Assembly (NCBI GenBank): GCA_902586495.1
Contig: CACIHQ010000010.1
Span: 1 to 42,684 of the forward strand
DNA from: an uncultured Pelagibacteraceae bacterium
GTDB lineage: Bacteria; Pseudomonadota; Alphaproteobacteria; Pelagibacterales; Pelagibacteraceae
Direction of reading: 5' to 3'
Length of the DNA stretch: 42,684 nucleotides
Positions 1 through 7,519 of the stretch are shown here, piece by piece. Position 1 is the first letter of the stretch. Every line of letters begins with the position of its first letter. Under the pieces are notes generated by a model, which was given only the letters and a program-made list of their open reading frames with translations, had not been told where the DNA came from and ran no database searches. The position numbers and the translations under genes were made by a program.

Positions 1-2
1 AA

Positions 3-605
3 TATAAATATTTATCATTTTTCATATTTGGTATTTTACTTGGTTTAATTTTCATGTTTAGCCAAGCATTAAATCTTCAAAAAATTCTAGCTGTTAGTAA
101 TCCATACTTCTTTTTTCAACATCACTCACCTGAAACTAATTTATTATCTAAAAATATATTTATGACACTTAAAAGTATGAAATTTGACTTTATACAAATG
201 ATATTATTGATATTTTCAGTTTTTTTAATTTACTTTAAGAAAGGTAGTAATCTTTATTTAAACCTATTCCTTTTCTCAATTTATTTTATTTATAAAATTA
301 TTTTATCCTCAAAAGGGAGTATGTATCTTCATATATTTCCCATAATAGTTTTGATAATTATTGTTTCGATAAACTTACAGAAATTAAAATATAACATGTT
401 TATTTATAGTTTAGTTATTCTTCATTTTTTTATCAATTCCAATAACATATTAGATAATAAATTTAATTTGAACATTGATAATGAAGTTTGTGAATTAAAA
501 AATCTAAGTAAAAAAAACTATATTGAACTTAACAAAGATAATTATTTTTTATTATATTACGCACCAAAATTTTCTGAATATAATTTTATTCAAAAACTAT
601 GTTGA
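3..605 (+). CDS. C-terminal part of a multi-pass membrane protein (possible ArnT/PMT-like glycosyltransferase)
   Basis: The frame is open from the left edge (codon at base 3) to the stop at 603-605, so this is the 3' end of a longer gene; the first ATG, at 54, is probably internal. The visible 200 residues hold about five hydrophobic segments (one at the window edge, then near residues 65-80, 85-105, 110-125 and 135-145, counted from base 3), followed by a polar tail of about 60 residues rich in Asn, Lys and Tyr. That layout fits the C-terminal half of a polyprenyl-phosphate-sugar-dependent membrane glycosyltransferase (GT39/GT83 type). The catalytic N-terminal loop lies outside the window, so the function is a guess from the neighbouring sugar-transfer genes. 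It converges on the GT2 gene with a 20 bp gap. Confidence 0.6.
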   Translation, partial: YKYLSFFIFGILLGLIFMFSQALNLQKILAVSNPYFFFQHHSPETNLLSKNIFMTLKSMKFDFIQMILLIFSVFLIYFKKGSNLYLNLFLFSIYFIYKIILSSKGSMYLHIFPIIVLIIIVSINLQKLKYNMFIYSLVILHFFINSNNILDNKFNLNIDNEVCELKNLSKKNYIELNKDNYFLLYYAPKFSEYNFIQKLC

Positions 606-625
606 ATTAGATCATTAGATAATTC

Positions 626-1348
626 TTATTGCTTATAACTAATATTAAATAAATCTTTTATATAAACTACCATTAGGTAATATAAGCCGTGGAACCAGTG
701 TCTAATTTCCATTTTAGATGATCCAATTGATCTATATTTCTGAACCATCTTTATTTCTTTTATCTTACTTTTTTCTCTAACGAGTATGTAAATACTTTCC
801 CAAAAAAAAGAATAGCTATTGTTTTTGGCAAATAAAAGTAATTTATAATCAAGTTTTTTAAAATTATAACATCTATAGGCCCCTGAAGAATCATAATTTA
901 TGTCCAATAAAAATTTAAGTAATATAAATCGTGATTTAGTTAAAATACGTCTATAAATAGGCCATGTCTCTATTGATCTTTTATCAAGAAATCTATTAGT
1001 CTGCACTAAATCATACTGATCTGACAATTTAATCATTTTTGGAATATATTTAGGATTATGTGTTAAATCAGCATCCATTGTGATGCATAATTTATATTTT
1101 CTTTTTGCAGCCCAAGATATTGCCTTTTTGTGAGCAGATCCAATTCCACTTTTTTTTTTTCTAAATAAAACTTTTACTTTATTGTCTTTTTTTTGAATAT
1201 TTCTTATCACATCAATTGTTCTATCAGGAGAGTTATCATCTATAAAAAGAACTTCTAAATTCTTATTATATTTCCGAATTTTTCTATATATAATTGGTAC
1301 ATTATACCTTTCATTATATGTTGGAATTATTAAGATTTTTTTGGACAT
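626..1348 (-). CDS. GT2 family glycosyltransferase, polyprenyl-phosphate mannose/glucose synthase-like
   Basis: A 240-residue GT-A fold enzyme of the dolichyl-phosphate mannose synthase (DPM1) type. It shows the N-terminal PTYNER nucleotide-sugar-binding start (residues 9-14), DDNSPD (37-42) and the metal-binding MDADLTH (91-97). Bacterial relatives transfer a sugar from an NDP- or GDP-sugar to a polyprenyl phosphate, making the lipid-linked donor used by membrane glycosyltransferases. A partial multi-pass membrane protein lies next door, convergently, which would suit a donor/transferase pair. There is no C-terminal membrane pair of the GtrB kind, so this is the short soluble form. The ATG start is at 1346-1348. 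The exact sugar cannot be read from the sequence. Confidence 0.85.
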   Translation of the reverse strand: MSKKILIIPTYNERYNVPIIYRKIRKYNKNLEVLFIDDNSPDRTIDVIRNIQKKDNKVKVLFRKKKSGIGSAHKKAISWAAKRKYKLCITMDADLTHNPKYIPKMIKLSDQYDLVQTNRFLDKRSIETWPIYRRILTKSRFILLKFLLDINYDSSGAYRCYNFKKLDYKLLLFAKNNSYSFFWESIYILVREKSKIKEIKMVQKYRSIGSSKMEIRHWFHGLYYLMVVYIKDLFNISYKQ

Positions 1349-1428
1349 ATAAAAATATTTTACAAATTAACTTTGCAAAAAATATTCTTAATGTTTAATA
1401 TTAAAATAAAAGATTGCTACTTAAAAAT

Positions 1429-2640
1429 CTAAATTATTTCAATTTCTGGCAACGGAAAAATCAATTTTCCACCACTATCTAAAAATTTTTTTTCCTTCAA
1501 AATAATATAATCTTTAAAGTGCCAAGGTAATACTAAGAGATAGTCAGGTTTTACTCTATTTATATATTTTTCAGGTAATATTCTTATTTTTGAGCCTGGT
1601 GTATATCTATTATATTTAAATGGGTTAACCTCAAAAATATAATCCAAATGTTTTTCAGTTAATCCACAATATTGCAAAATAACATTACCTTTGGTTGAAG
1701 CACCATAGCCACAAATTTTTTTTCTATTTGACTTTAATTTTTTTATTAAATTAAACAGTAATTTTTTGTGTTTTCTTATATCTTTAAAAAAATTTTTTTG
1801 AATCTTGAGGCTATTAAATTGGTTTAAATTTTCTCTTAAAAGTAACCATTTTAATAAGGTATTATTCTCGGAATATATCGAGTCATTTTTAGCTATATCT
1901 AAAGAAAAACTTCCACCATTAATTTGATTGAATGAAATATTAACTATTTTTAAATTAGATAATTTTGTTAAAAATTTTAAAGATTTTAATGAATAATACT
2001 CCAAATGTTCATGACAAATAGTATCATATGATTTATTACTCAACATTGAAGGCATGTAGCTCATTTCAAGATGCCATATTCCATCTTTTGATAATAGACT
2101 TTTGATATCTTTTGCAAATTTTAATGGGTCAGGTAAATCATAGAACATTGCAATAGAGGTAATTAAGTCAAATTTTTGATTTTTATAATGACCTGTGGAA
2201 AAAAAATTTGCATTTGTATTAATATCTTTCCTGTAATACTTTTTAAATTTCTTAATAGTTGGATCACACGCAAATAATTTATAATCATTACTAAAAAAAT
2301 TTAAGAAAGTTCCATCATTACTTCCTATATCCAATATTGAACTACCTTTTTTTACTTTATAAGTATCTAATAAATATTTTTTTTTTAATTTGAGATGGAA
2401 TTTCATTGCTTTATTTAAAGATGACATGTAGCCATAGTTTTTTCCATACATCAGTTTATAATCAAAATTATCTTCCAATTGTAATAAGGCACATTTTTTA
2501 CATCTGATTAACTTGAGTTTTCCTTTTGGAATTACGGAATTTCTTGATTTAGGAAAAATTCCAGTAAAATACATCTTTCCTAAACTTGAGACTGTTTCCA
2601 AATTTTTTGATCTACAAAGTCTACAAAATTTAATTTTCAA
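1429..2640 (-). CDS. Class I SAM-dependent methyltransferase, NDP-hexose C-methyltransferase type
   Basis: A 403-residue protein with the three-part layout of sugar C-methyltransferases (TylC3/CloU-like; Methyltransf_13, Methyltransf_11/12 and C-terminal Methyltransf_14 regions). The N terminus has two CxxC pairs (C6/C9 and C47/C50) that should bind zinc. The SAM loop ILDIGSNDG is at 102-110, the family motif HEHLEYYS at 210-217 and the C-terminal GYGASTKGN at 311-319. Known relatives methylate keto-sugars bound to NDP, giving branched deoxysugars for surface glycans. The start is TTG: the codon before it in frame is TAA, and AAAGG lies 9 bases upstream. Divergent from the FkbM gene by 94 bp. 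The substrate is unknown. Confidence 0.85.
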   Translation of the reverse strand: MKIKFCRLCRSKNLETVSSLGKMYFTGIFPKSRNSVIPKGKLKLIRCKKCALLQLEDNFDYKLMYGKNYGYMSSLNKAMKFHLKLKKKYLLDTYKVKKGSSILDIGSNDGTFLNFFSNDYKLFACDPTIKKFKKYYRKDINTNANFFSTGHYKNQKFDLITSIAMFYDLPDPLKFAKDIKSLLSKDGIWHLEMSYMPSMLSNKSYDTICHEHLEYYSLKSLKFLTKLSNLKIVNISFNQINGGSFSLDIAKNDSIYSENNTLLKWLLLRENLNQFNSLKIQKNFFKDIRKHKKLLFNLIKKLKSNRKKICGYGASTKGNVILQYCGLTEKHLDYIFEVNPFKYNRYTPGSKIRILPEKYINRVKPDYLLVLPWHFKDYIILKEKKFLDSGGKLIFPLPEIEII

Positions 2641-2734
2641 TTAAATGAACCTTTCTCTTAAAAAAATTTAGATCATTTATATTTATTAGTCTTAATGTTA
2701 TATAATATTAAAAAAATTAATATTAAAAAAAAAT

Positions 2735-3424
2735 ATGATTTTTGTTCATTTAGGAGCTGGTGCTGGAGACCTTGATGAAAGAGCAAATTATAAATGTGGT
2801 TTTACCGAATTTATTAAAAAAAATAATAAATCTGGTGATAAAATTTTTATTCTAGAAGCCAATCCCAAAAATGTTCCTTATCTTAAGGAATGTTATAAGG
2901 ATTTTTTAAATGCAAATATTTATAATTTAGGCATTTCTATAAATAATGAGAACAATTTAAATTTTTATTATACAGATGATGATGCTCCTCATTATCAAGT
3001 TTGTAGCTCAAAAATAGATCATTTAAAAAAACACTACCCCAACTCAACTATTAAAAAATTTGAAATTCCATCTCTATCAATTAATGATTTTTTGGAGAAG
3101 AAAGTTAATTATAATATTATTGATTTTTTAAGTATAGATCTTGAGGGGATAGACTATGATACCTTAATGTCAATTGATATGAATAAATTTGATATAAAAA
3201 ATATTTCAATTGAATTTATTCATCTATCTCCCTTAGAAAAAAAAAGAATGATCAAGCATCTTAATAATAATGGTTATTCATATGCTGGTTATGGATATGA
3301 CCACAACGATTTTGATTTCTTATTTGTTAAAAAAAATATTTTATTTAATAGATTTTTATCTAAATTTCTTTGGATGATTGGGAATAAATATATAAAATTT
3401 TTTAATCTTCTAATAACCAGGTAA
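2735..3424 (+). CDS. FkbM family SAM-dependent methyltransferase
   Basis: A 229-residue methyltransferase of the FkbM type. The SAM motif region FVHLGAGAGDLDE lies at residues 3-15, an acidic ribose-binding position in FILEANP near residue 40, and the family hallmark DFLSIDLEGIDYDTL near 130-144. FkbM enzymes methylate hydroxyl groups on sugars and polyketides; in polysaccharide loci they usually cap or modify glycans. The basic, hydrophobic tail (about 30 residues) is unusual and could touch the membrane. It is read in the same direction as the GT17 gene 64 bp downstream, so the two may be co-transcribed. The acceptor is unknown. Confidence 0.85.
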   Translation: MIFVHLGAGAGDLDERANYKCGFTEFIKKNNKSGDKIFILEANPKNVPYLKECYKDFLNANIYNLGISINNENNLNFYYTDDDAPHYQVCSSKIDHLKKHYPNSTIKKFEIPSLSINDFLEKKVNYNIIDFLSIDLEGIDYDTLMSIDMNKFDIKNISIEFIHLSPLEKKRMIKHLNNNGYSYAGYGYDHNDFDFLFVKKNILFNRFLSKFLWMIGNKYIKFFNLLITR

Positions 3425-3488
3425 GGCTCAATAAAGATATCAGAATTAAATTAGATACTACTTGCTGTTTATGATATGTAGCTAGATA

Positions 3489-4292
3489 ATGAAAATTTTT
3501 GATTGTTTTACTTTCAACGATGAAAACTCAATTTTAGAAATAAGATTGAATGAAATGACTAAATGGGTCGATTTTTTTGTAATTGTAGAATTTGGAGAAA
3601 ATCATCAAGGTAAAAAAAAAGGTAAAAAAATTGACCCAAATATTTTAAAAAAATTTCAAAATAAAATAAGATATTTTTTTGTGGAAAAATTTAATGAAAA
3701 TATGAGTTCTTGGGAACGAGAAAATTATCAAAGAAATTATATTAAAAAAGGTTTATTTGATGCAAATAGTGATGATATTATTATAATTTCTGATTTAGAT
3801 GAAATTCCAAATTTAAATAAAGTTAATTTAAAAAGTTTAGATAATTTTGTTTATGTATTCAAGCAAATCAACATAATGTATAAATTTAATCTTGCTAGAG
3901 ATTATAGTTGGTTTGGGACGAAGTTGTGCAAACTTAAAAAACTAAAATCACCACAATGGTTAAGATCTTTAAAAGTACATAAAAGATACAGTTATTTACG
4001 GATTGATAAATTTTTTTCAAAAAATTACATTCACAATTTTAAAATAGTAGAAAATGGTGGTTGGCATTTTAGCTGGATAAGAAATGTTAACGAAATAATT
4101 GAAAAACTAAATTCTTTTGCTCATTTAGAATTTAATAATGATAAGTTTAAAAATCGTGAATATATTTCAAAATGTATAGAAGATGAAATTAATTTTATGG
4201 ATACTAATGAAAAATTAGTAAAAATTGATATTAAATCGCTACCTGATTATCTAATTTCTAATAAAGAAAAATTTAAATCATATTTGAGATAA
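3489..4292 (+). CDS. Glycosyltransferase family 17 (GnT-III-like) protein
   Basis: A 267-residue protein beginning with the GT17 signature: MKIFDCFTFNDE at 1-12, then LEIRLNEM and FVIVEFGENHQGK, and the acidic IIISDLDEIPN near residue 97-107. Eukaryotic members are beta-1,4-mannosyl-glycoprotein N-acetylglucosaminyltransferases (MGAT3). Bacterial members are common in marine surface-polysaccharide islands but their acceptors are unknown. The late GGWHFSW motif is also typical of the family. It follows the FkbM gene and converges on nadK with a 53 bp gap. A role in surface glycan assembly is inferred from family and neighbours. Confidence 0.85.
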   Translation: MKIFDCFTFNDENSILEIRLNEMTKWVDFFVIVEFGENHQGKKKGKKIDPNILKKFQNKIRYFFVEKFNENMSSWERENYQRNYIKKGLFDANSDDIIIISDLDEIPNLNKVNLKSLDNFVYVFKQINIMYKFNLARDYSWFGTKLCKLKKLKSPQWLRSLKVHKRYSYLRIDKFFSKNYIHNFKIVENGGWHFSWIRNVNEIIEKLNSFAHLEFNNDKFKNREYISKCIEDEINFMDTNEKLVKIDIKSLPDYLISNKEKFKSYLR

Positions 4293-4345
4293 TACAAAAA
4301 CTTTATCATACAGATTAACCTTTGATACTTTCTTTAGCTTGATAA

Positions 4346-5116
4346 TTATGTTTCCCGTCTTAACTGTTCTATTTTTATCTTTTTTTGAAGACTATTATTC
4401 TGATCATATAAAAGATTAAACTTAATATTTTTGTTTGTCTTTATAGTGATGTTTTTTGCGTTCCTGACTTCTATATTATCGGCAACTGCACTTATTGGTC
4501 TTTTTTTTGAATTCAAATTTTTGATAATTATTTTTGAATTATCCTCGACAATTCTTCCTTTCCATCTTCTTGGTCTAAAAGGACTTATGGGTGAGATAGA
4601 TAATTTTTTAGAATTCAATCTAAGAATTGGACCATGTACAGATAGGTTGTAAGCTGTACTTCCAGCTGGGGTTGAGACTAAAACCCCGTCTGAAACTAAT
4701 TTTTTAATTATTAGTCTGGATCCTTGGCTAATCGATATAGTCGCTGCTTGTCTACTTTGTCTTAAGATTGAAACCTCATTAATCGCAAGTGATTTTTTTA
4801 TATTATTATTTTTGTTTTTAACCTTCATTTCAAGTGGAGAAATAGAAACTGTATTAGCTTTTGATAAGTTTTTTAAAAAATTTTTTGAAGAAAACTTATT
4901 CATTAAAAAACCATAATTTCCAGAGTTTATTCCATAAAAAAAGGTTTTGGAGTTTATGTTTTTTTTTAGTGTTTGAAGCATAAACCCATCACCACCTATG
5001 ACAATAATAATATTCAATTTATTTGATAGAAAATATTTAAGTTTTTTTAATAAAATTGATTTTATCCTTAATGATTTCTGATTTTTGTCACTTATTATTT
5101 GAATATTTTTTTTCAT
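4346..5116 (-). CDS. nadK: NAD kinase
   Basis: ATP-NAD kinase, 256 residues, making NADP from NAD in the cytosol. The GGDG motif (41-44) that holds the phosphate donor is followed by the conserved NSGNYGFL block near 65-72 and the second family motif, where TPAGSTAYNLS near 148-158 forms part of the NAD pocket. The length matches the short bacterial NadK class. It starts at ATG 5114-5116, only 4 bp after the stop of the TylF-type methyltransferase gene, so it is probably carried on a transcript that also reads tRNA-Leu and TylF. This is a core gene at the inner edge of the glycan region. Confidence 0.95.
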   Translation of the reverse strand: MKKNIQIISDKNQKSLRIKSILLKKLKYFLSNKLNIIIVIGGDGFMLQTLKKNINSKTFFYGINSGNYGFLMNKFSSKNFLKNLSKANTVSISPLEMKVKNKNNNIKKSLAINEVSILRQSRQAATISISQGSRLIIKKLVSDGVLVSTPAGSTAYNLSVHGPILRLNSKKLSISPISPFRPRRWKGRIVEDNSKIIIKNLNSKKRPISAVADNIEVRNAKNITIKTNKNIKFNLLYDQNNSLQKKIKIEQLRRET

Positions 5117-5120
5117 ATAA

Positions 5121-5870
5121 TTAATTTTTAATAATCACTCTACAAGACTTATCAACACCAATCATTAAAACATTTTTATCAGAAAAGTACTCATCCACAG
5201 CTTTCCTACAACCTGGAAAATCTCCATAATCATCGATTATTAAGACACCTTTTTGTGATAAAAGCGGGTAAAAAGTTTTAAGCTCAATTTTTGTACTTTC
5301 ATAAAAATCTGTATCAAGTCTAAGTATTGATATTTTTTTAGGCAAATTATTTTTTTCTATTAAGGTATTTTCGACTTTGCCTTTAATAAAAATTAAATCA
5401 TCTGTATTTGAAAATAATTTCTTTGAAGATTTTAAAACATCTTCCAAAGATGCTTTTGTCCAAGGTACATTTTTATTTTTAAATTCATTATAAACATTAT
5501 TGGCTTTTAAACCATCGTGCACTGATGGTTGAGGCATTCCTTCAAAAGTATCATATCCGTACAGTGATCTTTTGATATTATTATAATATTTTTCTTGAAC
5601 TTTTTTCGCCAAAAATAAATTACCACCCCTCCATATTCCACATTCTACAATATCGCCCTCTATCTGATTTTTATTAATGTAATGAACAGACTTAATTAGA
5701 GTCCATCTTCTGACCAAAGGTGTTAATGAATACTCATCGATAAAATTAATCAACTTTTTATTTTCGTCATCTATTTCAGGAATATTGTCTATCCAAAAGT
5801 CCTTTTTTTTTAAAAAAGGTTTTTTAATAACTCTAAAAAAATTTCTTATCTTTCTACTAAATTCATTCAT
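5121..5870 (-). CDS. TylF/MycF family O-methyltransferase
   Basis: A 249-residue TylF-type SAM-dependent methyltransferase (macrocin O-methyltransferase family). Visible motifs are GDIVECGIWRGGNLFLA for the SAM loop, YGYDTFEGMP for the next strand and loop, ILRLDTDFYEST, and VLIIDDYGDFPGCRKAVDEY with the aspartates that bind a divalent metal in TylF and MycF. Known members methylate sugar hydroxyls of macrolides; homologues in surface-glycan clusters are thought to methylate glycan sugars. The ATG is at 5868-5870, 3 bp after the encoded CCA end of tRNA-Leu, with no Shine-Dalgarno motif between them. nadK follows after 4 bp. The substrate is unknown. Confidence 0.88.
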   Translation of the reverse strand: MNEFSRKIRNFFRVIKKPFLKKKDFWIDNIPEIDDENKKLINFIDEYSLTPLVRRWTLIKSVHYINKNQIEGDIVECGIWRGGNLFLAKKVQEKYYNNIKRSLYGYDTFEGMPQPSVHDGLKANNVYNEFKNKNVPWTKASLEDVLKSSKKLFSNTDDLIFIKGKVENTLIEKNNLPKKISILRLDTDFYESTKIELKTFYPLLSQKGVLIIDDYGDFPGCRKAVDEYFSDKNVLMIGVDKSCRVIIKN

Positions 5871-5873
5871 TCA

Positions 5874-5959
5874 TGGTGCCCTCGGCCAGACTCGAACTGG
5901 CACTCCGCAAGCGGCAAGGATTTTAAGTCCTTTGTGTCTACCAATTTCACCACGAGGGC
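5874..5959 (-). tRNA. tRNA-Leu (anticodon UAA), CCA encoded
   Basis: On the minus strand the acceptor stem GCCCTCG (5959-5953) pairs with CGAGGGC (5884-5878), followed by discriminator A and an encoded CCA at 5876-5874. The anticodon stem AAGGA/TCCTT encloses the loop CTTAAAA, giving anticodon TAA. A long variable arm (GCCGCTTGCGGAGT) marks it as a class II tRNA, and the T arm GCCAG-TTCGAGT-CTGGC is intact. The 3' end lies 3 bp from the ATG of the TylF gene, so tRNA processing must cut the shared transcript there. A weak promoter candidate lies upstream (TTGTTC at 6006-6001 and TAAACA at 5983-5978, 17 bp apart). Confidence 0.97.
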
Positions 5960-6162
5960 ATTAATGAATTTCATGAGTGTTTATGCCATTATTTATAATT
6001 GAACAAGATGAATAAGTAAATTTTTTTTATTTAATTTCACAGGTTTTAGTCTAGTTCTAGTTATTCCATATTATCCTATAGAGTTTTAGGTAAATTTAAT
6101 AAAATGTCTAGGTAGGACAAAATTTATGATGAATAAATATCTTTAATAATTATTATTATTTT
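5960..6162. other. Intergenic region (203 bp) between divergent tRNA-Leu and small membrane-protein genes
   Basis: One of the two longest gaps in the window. It should hold the tRNA-Leu promoter (minus strand) and the promoter of the small membrane-protein pair (plus strand). I see a short tandem CTAGTT-CTAGTT near 6051-6062 and an AT-rich stretch before the ATG at 6163, but no convincing hairpin, riboswitch-like fold or longer reading frame. Confidence 0.5.
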
Positions 6163-6372
6163 ATGAAAAGCAATATAGTTAAATCTCACTTAAAAAAAAA
6201 ATCACAGGCAAAGCTTGCTTTATCAATCAGCCTATTTATTGTGCTTTTAACCGCAACTGGATACCTCTTTAATTCTAAAGAAGTAATTTTTCTATTTTAT
6301 ATTTTTTGTTTTGTATTTCTCTACAATTTAGTAATCCAATTTTTATTAGAAAGGTTTGATATTAAATCATGA
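6163..6372 (+). CDS. Small two-helix membrane protein, unknown function
   Basis: A 69-residue protein that I do not recognise. The first 18 residues are basic (six Lys). Two hydrophobic segments follow, about 18-37 and 42-62, and the protein ends in a short charged tail (ERFDIKS). This predicts a small inner-membrane hairpin with the basic N terminus in the cytosol. The stop TGA (6370-6372) overlaps the ATG (6369-6371) of the next small gene, a translational-coupling arrangement that argues both are real. No function is proposed. Confidence 0.65.
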   Translation: MKSNIVKSHLKKKSQAKLALSISLFIVLLTATGYLFNSKEVIFLFYIFCFVFLYNLVIQFLLERFDIKS

Positions 6373-6515
6373 TTAAAAGACTTATCAAATTAAAGATATT
6401 AAAATTAATACTAATAGGTGGTCTATCAACAGCTTATGTTTTTAAGAAATATTGTGATCAAAAAAATAAAGAAAAAGTTAAAAAAGACAATAAAGCATTG
6501 CTTCTTACTCGGTAA
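6369..6515 (+). CDS. Very small single-helix membrane protein (48 aa), coupled to the preceding gene
   Basis: A short frame starting at the ATG that overlaps the stop of the 69-residue protein (ATGA) and ending at TAA 6513-6515. The 48 residues start basic (MIKRLIKLKILK), continue into one short hydrophobic segment (LILIGGLSTAYVF) and finish with a Lys-rich tail. It overlaps the end of the DUF6492 gene on the opposite strand by 11 bp. The membrane-helix pattern and the coupled start support it as a real gene; its small size keeps confidence moderate. Function unknown. Confidence 0.5.
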   Translation: MIKRLIKLKILKLILIGGLSTAYVFKKYCDQKNKEKVKKDNKALLLTR

Positions 6516-7515
6516 AAATTTTTTTTAATTTCTGCTCTCTAACATAAGCTTTTTTTTCTCTCCAAATAGATCTTTTTTCCTCGAGGTGGATATTTTCATC
6601 TTTCTTCTTTATATGCCTGATATTCGTTTCAAATGATAAAGAAGACGGAGGGAGTTGATAATTTTCATCTATAAAATTTATTATTGATGAATAAGAAGGA
6701 TAAAAGTCCTCTTGTTCATCAAAATTAATAAATTTCTTGTAATTTCTTGAGAATAAACCATTGCCATCATCGTAAAATCTTTCTGTTGTCAAACCATATT
6801 TTTCGTAAGGATAATAATTTAAATCATTTTTATTTATATGATTTACCCAACTAGCATATGTCCAATATTCACCAAAGGAACCATAAATATTTGTAGCTTT
6901 TATAATCAATTCAATCCAATTTTGATCAGATTTGAAATGATCTTTAAATTTTGATTTGAGACTTTTTAAATGCTTTTTTTTAAAAATCATGTGATGTGAT
7001 GTAAATGTTCCCCTAATATCTTCGACAGGGTTTATTTCTAATACATTGATTATTAAATTTTTCCACGAATTTAAAACATCTCGGTTTCCAAATGATTTAT
7101 CTTGTAATAAAGCAAACTTTTCCTTTTTGTCATCAAGTATTGGCCATGATCTTACCGGTAATAAATCTGAATCCCATACTAAAAAAATATCGTCTAATTC
7201 CTCTATAACATCACTAGCTCCTAATTTAATAATCTGTTGGTATAACCATCCAGGAGAGTAATTGGGTTTATTTTGAGTAATTTGTGAAACAATATCAGTC
7301 TTTGTTAAACCATATTTATTTAAAAAAAAATTATCCTCATCTAACAAGGTTAAATTTTTGATATCCCAAGAATTAGATTTATCTTTAAAAATTTTTATCT
7401 CATGATCCGATGTTACGACATAAATTTGTTTAGGTTTATATTTTTGAGAAATTCCCTCGAGAACCGATCTTGTACTCCAATTCACATGGTGAATTGGAAT
7501 CACAAATTGGTACAT
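6505..7515 (-). CDS. DUF6492 family protein, glycosyltransferase-like
   Basis: A 336-residue cytosolic protein. It resembles the DUF6492 family: N-terminal FVIPIHHVNW, then NYSPGWLYQQIIKLGAS near 85-101 and VWDSDLLPVRSW near 113-124, where D-S-D could serve as the DxD-like metal/nucleotide-sugar site of a GT-A fold. SFGEYWTYASWV is another conserved-looking block. The C-terminal 60 residues are highly charged. The gene starts 4 bp after the stop of the sugar-phosphate cyclase gene on the same strand, so the two very probably form an operon. I infer that it may transfer a sugar to, or otherwise modify, the cyclase-derived product; no enzyme of this family is known to me as characterised. Confidence 0.7.
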   Translation of the reverse strand: MYQFVIPIHHVNWSTRSVLEGISQKYKPKQIYVVTSDHEIKIFKDKSNSWDIKNLTLLDEDNFFLNKYGLTKTDIVSQITQNKPNYSPGWLYQQIIKLGASDVIEELDDIFLVWDSDLLPVRSWPILDDKKEKFALLQDKSFGNRDVLNSWKNLIINVLEINPVEDIRGTFTSHHMIFKKKHLKSLKSKFKDHFKSDQNWIELIIKATNIYGSFGEYWTYASWVNHINKNDLNYYPYEKYGLTTERFYDDGNGLFSRNYKKFINFDEQEDFYPSYSSIINFIDENYQLPPSSLSFETNIRHIKKKDENIHLEEKRSIWREKKAYVREQKLKKIFTE

Positions 7516-7519
7516 TTTA

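Noticed and set aside
4431-4652. A 73-codon plus-strand hydrophobic frame inside nadK
   Set aside because: It is antisense to conserved NadK motifs; AT-rich antisense frames give false hydrophobic proteins.
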